From: Lysinibacillus fusiformis
GTDB lineage: Bacteria > Bacillota > Bacilli > Bacillales_A > Planococcaceae
Reading direction: 5' to 3'
Length of the DNA stretch: 64,000 nucleotides
Assembly: GCA_030027265.1 (NCBI GenBank)
Contig: JASENG010000013.1
Span: forward strand, 62,001-126,000
Position numbers and translations under genes: made by a program
The notes under the pieces: generated by a model
Seen by the model: only the letters and a program-made list of their open reading frames with translations
What the model was told of the DNA's origin: nothing
Database searches by the model: none
Part shown: positions 59,825-64,000 of the stretch, in pieces
Layout: the number at the start of each line of letters is the position of its first letter
How positions within the stretch are numbered: the stretch's first letter is position 1

Positions 59825-61207
59825 ATGAGAAAACAATTTATACTAACATCTTTAATGATGCTACTTGTTGTGATTTTAGCAGCTTGTAGTTCAGGTGAAG
59901 GTTCATCTGAAACAGAAGCAGAAGAAAATACTACAGGCAGTGCAACTGAAACAACCGAAAACACTGAACCAAAAGAAAAACAAGTCGTAACATTTTGGCA
60001 CTCAATGGGTGGTGCTGGTCAAGAAGCATTAAATGCAATTGTTGAATCCTACAACAACTCTCAAGATGAAATTCAAGTAAACGCAGAATATCAAGGAACT
60101 TATGATGAATCTTTAACAAAATTCAATGCAGTTGCTGGAAGTGAAAGTGCGCCAACAATGATTCAAACTTTTGAAATTGGAACAAAAGCGATGATTAACA
60201 GCGGACAAATCGTTCCTATTCAAGAATTTATCGATGCAGATGGCTATGACATGAGTGGATTAGAAAAAAATATTACGAATTACTATGCATTAGATGGTAC
60301 ATTCTATTCAATGCCATTTAACTCTTCAACACCAGTTATGTATTACAATAAAGAAGCATTTGAAGCAGCAGGACTTGATCCGGAAGCTGCACCAAAAACA
60401 TTTGAGGAAATCATTGAAGCAAATAAAGCAATCGTTAAAGCTAACCCGAATATGAAAGGGTTCGCCCTGCAAGCTTACGGTTGGTTATGGGAACAGCTTT
60501 TAGCGAACCAAGGTGCGTTATTATTAAATAATGATAATGGCCGTTCTGAAACACCTACACAAATTGGGTGGTCTGAAGAAGAGGGGAAATCAATCTTTAA
60601 CTGGGTAAAACAAATGGTTGATGATGAAACTTTTGCAAACTACGGTACAAACGGGGATAACATGGTTGCTGGTTTCTTAGCGGGTGACGTAGCGATGTTC
60701 TTACAATCTTCAGCTAGTTCAAGAGATGTTATTGATAATGCGCCATTTGAAGTAGGGATTGCTTATTTGCCACATCCAGAAGCAAGAGAGCGTCAAGGGG
60801 TTGTAATTGGCGGTGCTAGTCTATGGATGGTCGATGGCAAATCAGAAGAAGAGCAAAAGGCTGCTTGGGAGTTCATGAAATACTTGCAAACTCCAGAAAT
60901 TCAAGCTCAGTGGCATGTTGGTACAGGTTACTTTGCTATCAACCCATCTGCATATAATGAGCAAGTTGTAAAAGATGCATATGCAGAAAAACCACAATTA
61001 CAAGTAACAGTTGATCAATTACAGGATACAAAATCGTCTTTCGCAACACAAGGTGCACTAATGGACATGCTTCCAGAAGGGCGTAAAATCATGGAAACTG
61101 CACTTGAAACTGTTTATAACGGTGGAGATGTAGAGGAAGCCTACACTACCGCAGTTGACCAATTCAATGCGGCTATTGAGAAAGCTAACGCTGCGCGCGG
61201 TGAATAA
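59825..61207 (+). CDS. ugpB: Glycerol-3-phosphate-type ABC substrate-binding lipoprotein, UgpB-like
   Basis: A 460-residue lipoprotein with signal LLVVILAAC (lipidated Cys at 21) and a Ser/Thr/Glu-rich linker. VTFWHSMGGAGQEALNAIVE, MPFNSSTPVMYYNKEAFEAA and VVIGGASLW match the UgpB pattern, so glycerol-3-phosphate or glycerophosphodiesters are the likely ligand. The ATG at 59825 follows AAAAGGAG; the ATG at 59801 would hide the signal peptide. The GDPD enzyme next to it supports the assignment. Confidence 0.87.
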   Translation: MRKQFILTSLMMLLVVILAACSSGEGSSETEAEENTTGSATETTENTEPKEKQVVTFWHSMGGAGQEALNAIVESYNNSQDEIQVNAEYQGTYDESLTKFNAVAGSESAPTMIQTFEIGTKAMINSGQIVPIQEFIDADGYDMSGLEKNITNYYALDGTFYSMPFNSSTPVMYYNKEAFEAAGLDPEAAPKTFEEIIEANKAIVKANPNMKGFALQAYGWLWEQLLANQGALLLNNDNGRSETPTQIGWSEEEGKSIFNWVKQMVDDETFANYGTNGDNMVAGFLAGDVAMFLQSSASSRDVIDNAPFEVGIAYLPHPEARERQGVVIGGASLWMVDGKSEEEQKAAWEFMKYLQTPEIQAQWHVGTGYFAINPSAYNEQVVKDAYAEKPQLQVTVDQLQDTKSSFATQGALMDMLPEGRKIMETALETVYNGGDVEEAYTTAVDQFNAAIEKANAARGE

Positions 61208-61236
61208 TCATCTGATACAATATTGGTAATTTAGGT

Positions 61237-61277
61237 AGAGAATAAAGCGAGGCAATACTCGCTTTATTCTCTTTTTT
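61237..61277 (+). terminator. Terminator after ugpB
   Basis: AGAGAATAAAGCGAG (61237-61251) pairs perfectly with CTCGCTTTATTCTCT (61258-61272), then TTTTT. Confidence 0.88.
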
Positions 61278-61354
61278 AGGACCTGGTCAAAAAGAAAATT
61301 CTAAACCCTTCATACATAGAATAAAATAAACGAAAAAAGGAGTGGACAACACGA

Positions 61355-62194
61355 ATGAGCAAGAAAAAAAGAATTCTTTTCTTTATGTTATTAAGCGTGC
61401 TGCTCCTTGGCATATTTGGTTTTCTAGGAAAGAGTGAACCAGAAGCAGCACCAGGAATAGCAGCGACGCCTAAAATATTTGCCCATCGAGGAGCAGTTGA
61501 TCGGTTTAACGAAAGCACAATCACATCCTATAAAATTGCTAGCGAAGATAATGTTGACGCTCTTGAAATAGACCTGCGTATGACGAAGGATAATATGTTG
61601 ATTGTCATGCATGACGAAACCATTGACCGTACAACAAATTGTACAGGTCGAGTAAGCGATTTAACCCTTTGGAACATTAAATCCTGTGTGACGCTAGGTC
61701 AATATAATGGAGAAATTACAATGGAAGAGATACCGACTTTGGGGGAGATTTTCCAAACTTTCGGGAGCACGCAAAAATATTACCTCGAAACACGCTTAGT
61801 TTACGGAGAAACAGCAATGGAAGAAGTGTTGGTAAAATTGTTAATGGACTATCATTTATTAGATAAAGAAAAAGTAGCGATTGAATCTTTCTCAGAGGAT
61901 AGTTTAGAGAAAATGGCAACTCTAGCGCCAGAATTAAGTCTAACGCTTCTATTCAGAAAAGGTGAATTCGAACTGGAGAAAGCATTGGCAGTTGATTTCC
62001 CTGTGATTGGATTGGAATCAACAGATGCTTCCGTTGAAATAGTAAATGCATTGCATAATCAAGGGAAGGAAGTACATGTCTTTTTCAATGATGTTGAGAC
62101 ATTTGAAGAGCAGCAGAAAAAAATGAAAGAACTAAATATAGATGGCTACTTTACCGACAACATCACTTTTACTAAGCGGTTATTAGGCAAGTAG
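61355..62194 (+). CDS. Glycerophosphodiester phosphodiesterase, membrane-anchored or secreted
   Basis: A 279-residue protein with an N-terminal hydrophobic segment (residues 6-24) followed by a GDPD TIM barrel: H44-R45 (AHRGA), E71 and D73 (EIDLRM) and H86 (MHDETIDR) form the active site. It splits glycerophosphodiesters into glycerol-3-phosphate and an alcohol, which the adjacent ugp importer can take up. AAAGGAGTGG precedes the ATG. It is separated from ugpB by a terminator, so it may have its own promoter. Confidence 0.88.
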   Translation: MSKKKRILFFMLLSVLLLGIFGFLGKSEPEAAPGIAATPKIFAHRGAVDRFNESTITSYKIASEDNVDALEIDLRMTKDNMLIVMHDETIDRTTNCTGRVSDLTLWNIKSCVTLGQYNGEITMEEIPTLGEIFQTFGSTQKYYLETRLVYGETAMEEVLVKLLMDYHLLDKEKVAIESFSEDSLEKMATLAPELSLTLLFRKGEFELEKALAVDFPVIGLESTDASVEIVNALHNQGKEVHVFFNDVETFEEQQKKMKELNIDGYFTDNITFTKRLLGK

Positions 62195-62278
62195 TTATAG
62201 TGGAGTACAAGTCAAATAAGTAGTAGAATTACACTATGTTATACTAACATTAGAAACAAAAATAGGGGAGTGTTTCAA

Positions 62279-63334
62279 GTGATAAACGAACAACAGGTCC
62301 GTGAAGTATTAGGACAACTACAAGATCCTTTTTTACATAGAACGTTTGCTGAAACAAATGGCATCATAAACGTATCCATTAAAGAAGAAAAAAACCATGT
62401 CAGTGTAAAAGTGGCAATAGCTAAAACAAATACACCAGAACAAATGCAGCTGCAAATGAAAATCGTAGACGTGCTAAAAGAAGCTGGGGCAAGTACTGTA
62501 GGGATTCGCTTTGAAGAGCTATCTACTGAAAGTCTTGAGCAATTCCGTGGTACAGCAACTGAATCAGAGGTACATGATATATTGTCTCCATTATCTTCTG
62601 TGCAGTTCCTTGCCATTGCATCAGGTAAAGGCGGTGTCGGTAAATCAACAGTATCTGTAAACTTAGCAGTTGCTTTAGCTCGTCTTGGTAAAAAAGTTGG
62701 GTTAATTGATGCAGATATTTATGGATTCAGTGTACCGGATATGATGGGTATTCAAGAGATGCCTGTGGTAAAAGACGATCGCATTTACCCGGTAGAACGT
62801 AAAGGGGTAAAAGTTATTTCAATGGGCTTCTTTGTTGAAAATAATGCACCTATCGTATGGCGCGGACCAATGCTTGGAAAAGTATTAGACCAATTCTTCC
62901 GAGATGTTGAGTGGGGAGATCTTGATTACTTACTATTAGATTTACCACCAGGTACAGGGGATGTTGCATTAGATATCCACCAAATGCTGCCTTCTTCCAA
63001 AGAAATCATTGTCACAACACCACATCCGACTGCTGCCTTCGTTGCGGCTCGTGCCGGGGCAATGGCTTTACAAACAAACCATGACATTCTTGGTGTTATT
63101 GAAAATATGGCATGGTATGAGTCAAAATCCGGAGATCGCGAATACGTATTTGGACAAGGTGGAGGACCGAAGCTTGCTGACGAATTACGTACAGAATTAT
63201 TGGGTCAAATTCCACTGGGACAACCAGATTGGACAAATGATGATTTTGCGCCTTCTGTATATGAAGAAGATCATCCAACAGGAAAAATTTATTTACAAGC
63301 AGCTCAAAATATTATCGATAAACTTTCAAAATAA
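62279..63334 (+). CDS. salA: Mrp/NBP35-family P-loop ATPase SalA
   Basis: A 351-residue protein with an N-terminal MIP18-like domain and the deviant Walker A GKGGVGKST (residues 116-124). It closely resembles B. subtilis SalA (regulator of exoprotease genes via scoC). I see no cysteine, hence no CxxC Fe-S-binding motif, which argues for SalA over an Fe-S carrier. The GTG at 62279 follows TAGGGGAG by 8 bp; a GTG at 62270 is part of that site. gerD lies convergent to it, as in Bacillus. Confidence 0.93.
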   Translation: MINEQQVREVLGQLQDPFLHRTFAETNGIINVSIKEEKNHVSVKVAIAKTNTPEQMQLQMKIVDVLKEAGASTVGIRFEELSTESLEQFRGTATESEVHDILSPLSSVQFLAIASGKGGVGKSTVSVNLAVALARLGKKVGLIDADIYGFSVPDMMGIQEMPVVKDDRIYPVERKGVKVISMGFFVENNAPIVWRGPMLGKVLDQFFRDVEWGDLDYLLLDLPPGTGDVALDIHQMLPSSKEIIVTTPHPTAAFVAARAGAMALQTNHDILGVIENMAWYESKSGDREYVFGQGGGPKLADELRTELLGQIPLGQPDWTNDDFAPSVYEEDHPTGKIYLQAAQNIIDKLSK

Positions 63335-63344
63335 AGCTTATAAA

Positions 63345-63385
63345 AAAAACGGATTGTACCCTTTAAAAAGGTACGATCCGTTTTT
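63345..63385. terminator. Bidirectional terminator between salA and gerD
   Basis: AAAAACGGATTGTACC (63345-63360) pairs with GGTACGATCCGTTTTT (63370-63385), one G-U pair; T-runs on both strands. Confidence 0.85.
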
Positions 63386-63387
63386 AC

Positions 63388-64000
63388 TTAGGAACCGCCG
63401 CCGCCAGACTCTTCTTCCTCAGAGCCGCCACCGCTACCGCCGCCACCTTCTTCTTCGGAGCTGCCGCCTTCTTCAGATTTACCGCCTGAAGAGGCTTCGC
63501 CGCTTTCTTTAATAAGCTGCTGCCATTTAGTTTGAAGCAGTGGACTTTCAATTGTCTCCATAACAACTTCTTCCATTTGTTTGCGGAGAGGGGCACTTTT
63601 TAATACGGTTTCTAGCTCTTTTTGCATCTCAGATTGTCCGAAAAAAGAAATTAAATCCTCTTGATAGGTCGAATCCTTTATTAACTCTTTCATAATTTCT
63701 GTTTGCTGTTCTTTCATACTTTTCGCTATATTTTCTTGGAATGAAGGATCTTCAAATTGCTTCTTCCAAAATTCCTTTGAATCCTCAGAAAGTAATGTAG
63801 TATTAATGGCTGTTTGCACTTCATCATGCTCAAGTACAATTAAATCACGGAAACTGGGATCTTGCAGCAATTGTCGAATTGCTTTTTTACCATCTTCCGT
63901 TTGAATGGAATCCATCATAATTTTTTTAACTTCCTCATAGGAAAGGGTTTGAGGATTAGATTCAGAACAGCTCGCAAGTATTAGAACGACGAACAAAAGG
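63388..64000 (-). CDS. gerD: Spore germination lipoprotein GerD, partial
   Basis: The gene runs off the window; its first codons are outside. The visible part has the lipobox LILASCSES at the start, then a helical region rich in KSMKEQQTEIMKELIK-type segments and a Gly/Ser/Glu-rich tail (SGGKSEEGGSSEEEGGGGSG and on). GerD is the inner-membrane lipoprotein that organises germinant receptors into the germinosome. Convergent position after salA is as in Bacillus. The tail looks longer and more repetitive than I recall for B. subtilis GerD. Confidence 0.88.
   Translation of the reverse strand, partial: LLFVVLILASCSESNPQTLSYEEVKKIMMDSIQTEDGKKAIRQLLQDPSFRDLIVLEHDEVQTAINTTLLSEDSKEFWKKQFEDPSFQENIAKSMKEQQTEIMKELIKDSTYQEDLISFFGQSEMQKELETVLKSAPLRKQMEEVVMETIESPLLQTKWQQLIKESGEASSGGKSEEGGSSEEEGGGGSGGGSEEEESGGGGS

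Noticed and set aside
63009-63512. Plus-strand frame of 167 codons overlapping salA and gerD
   Set aside because: It is a shifted frame of salA continuing through the bidirectional terminator.

Overview
The window is a 64 kb chromosomal segment from a low-GC, endospore-forming Firmicute. The gene order (sigH-rpmG-secE-nusG-rplKAJL-rpoBC-rpsLG-fusA-tuf-S10-spc-alpha-ecf-truA-rplM-rpsI) is that of Bacillales. Spore genes (sigH, a small acid-soluble spore protein, cwlD, gerD), the protein sequences and a 21-bp TCTAGATTTTC intergenic repeat suggest a Planococcaceae relative such as Solibacillus or Lysinibacillus. The genus is inferred; no 16S gene is present. No rRNA, tRNA, CRISPR array, prophage or insertion sequence is visible.

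Positions 1-17,890 hold the end of sigH, L33, secE, nusG, the L11/L1 and L10/L12 operons (the latter with an L10 leader and attenuator), an RsmC-like methyltransferase, rpoB, rpoC, an L7Ae-like K-turn protein, and the str operon (S12, S7, EF-G, EF-Tu). Each transcription unit shows good sigma-A promoters (17-bp spacers) and strong intrinsic terminators. Positions 17,973-22,507 hold a BceRS-BceAB-type two-component/ABC peptide-antibiotic detoxification module between tuf and rpsJ, with its own terminator and a TGACA-N4-TGTCA operator candidate.

Positions 22,650-37,303 are the S10, spc and alpha ribosomal operons, ending at a large terminator after rplQ. The map gene usually found after adk is missing; in its place lies a 423-bp gene-free, highly folded interval upstream of infA. 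Between rplQ and ecfA1 lies another gene-free 437 bp with a candidate small RNA or riboswitch-like element. Then come ecfA1-ecfA2-ecfT (vitamin uptake energizing module), truA, and rplM-rpsI.

From 42,200 the window is accessory metabolism: an aldehyde dehydrogenase (minus strand); a thiamine-salvage operon (thiM-thiD-thiE plus an atypical SDR) controlled by two tandem TPP riboswitches, each with its own terminator; a 5-unit 21-bp repeat; an intracellular subtilisin; an SASP; a DUF421 membrane protein; a GNAT/nitrilase gene pair; a small basic protein with a triple GTATACAA operator upstream of a heterodimeric ABC exporter; then cwlD, a ugpC-A-E-B glycerophosphodiester/glycerol-3-phosphate importer with a GDPD phosphodiesterase, salA, and the 3' part of gerD. 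In Bacillus subtilis cwlD, salA and gerD are adjacent, so the ugp-GDPD block looks inserted.

The most interesting non-protein signals are the rplQ-ecfA1 RNA element, the folded interval replacing map, the tandem TPP riboswitches with a coupled 20-codon ORF, the GTATACAA array, and a hairpin between the nusG Shine-Dalgarno and its start codon.
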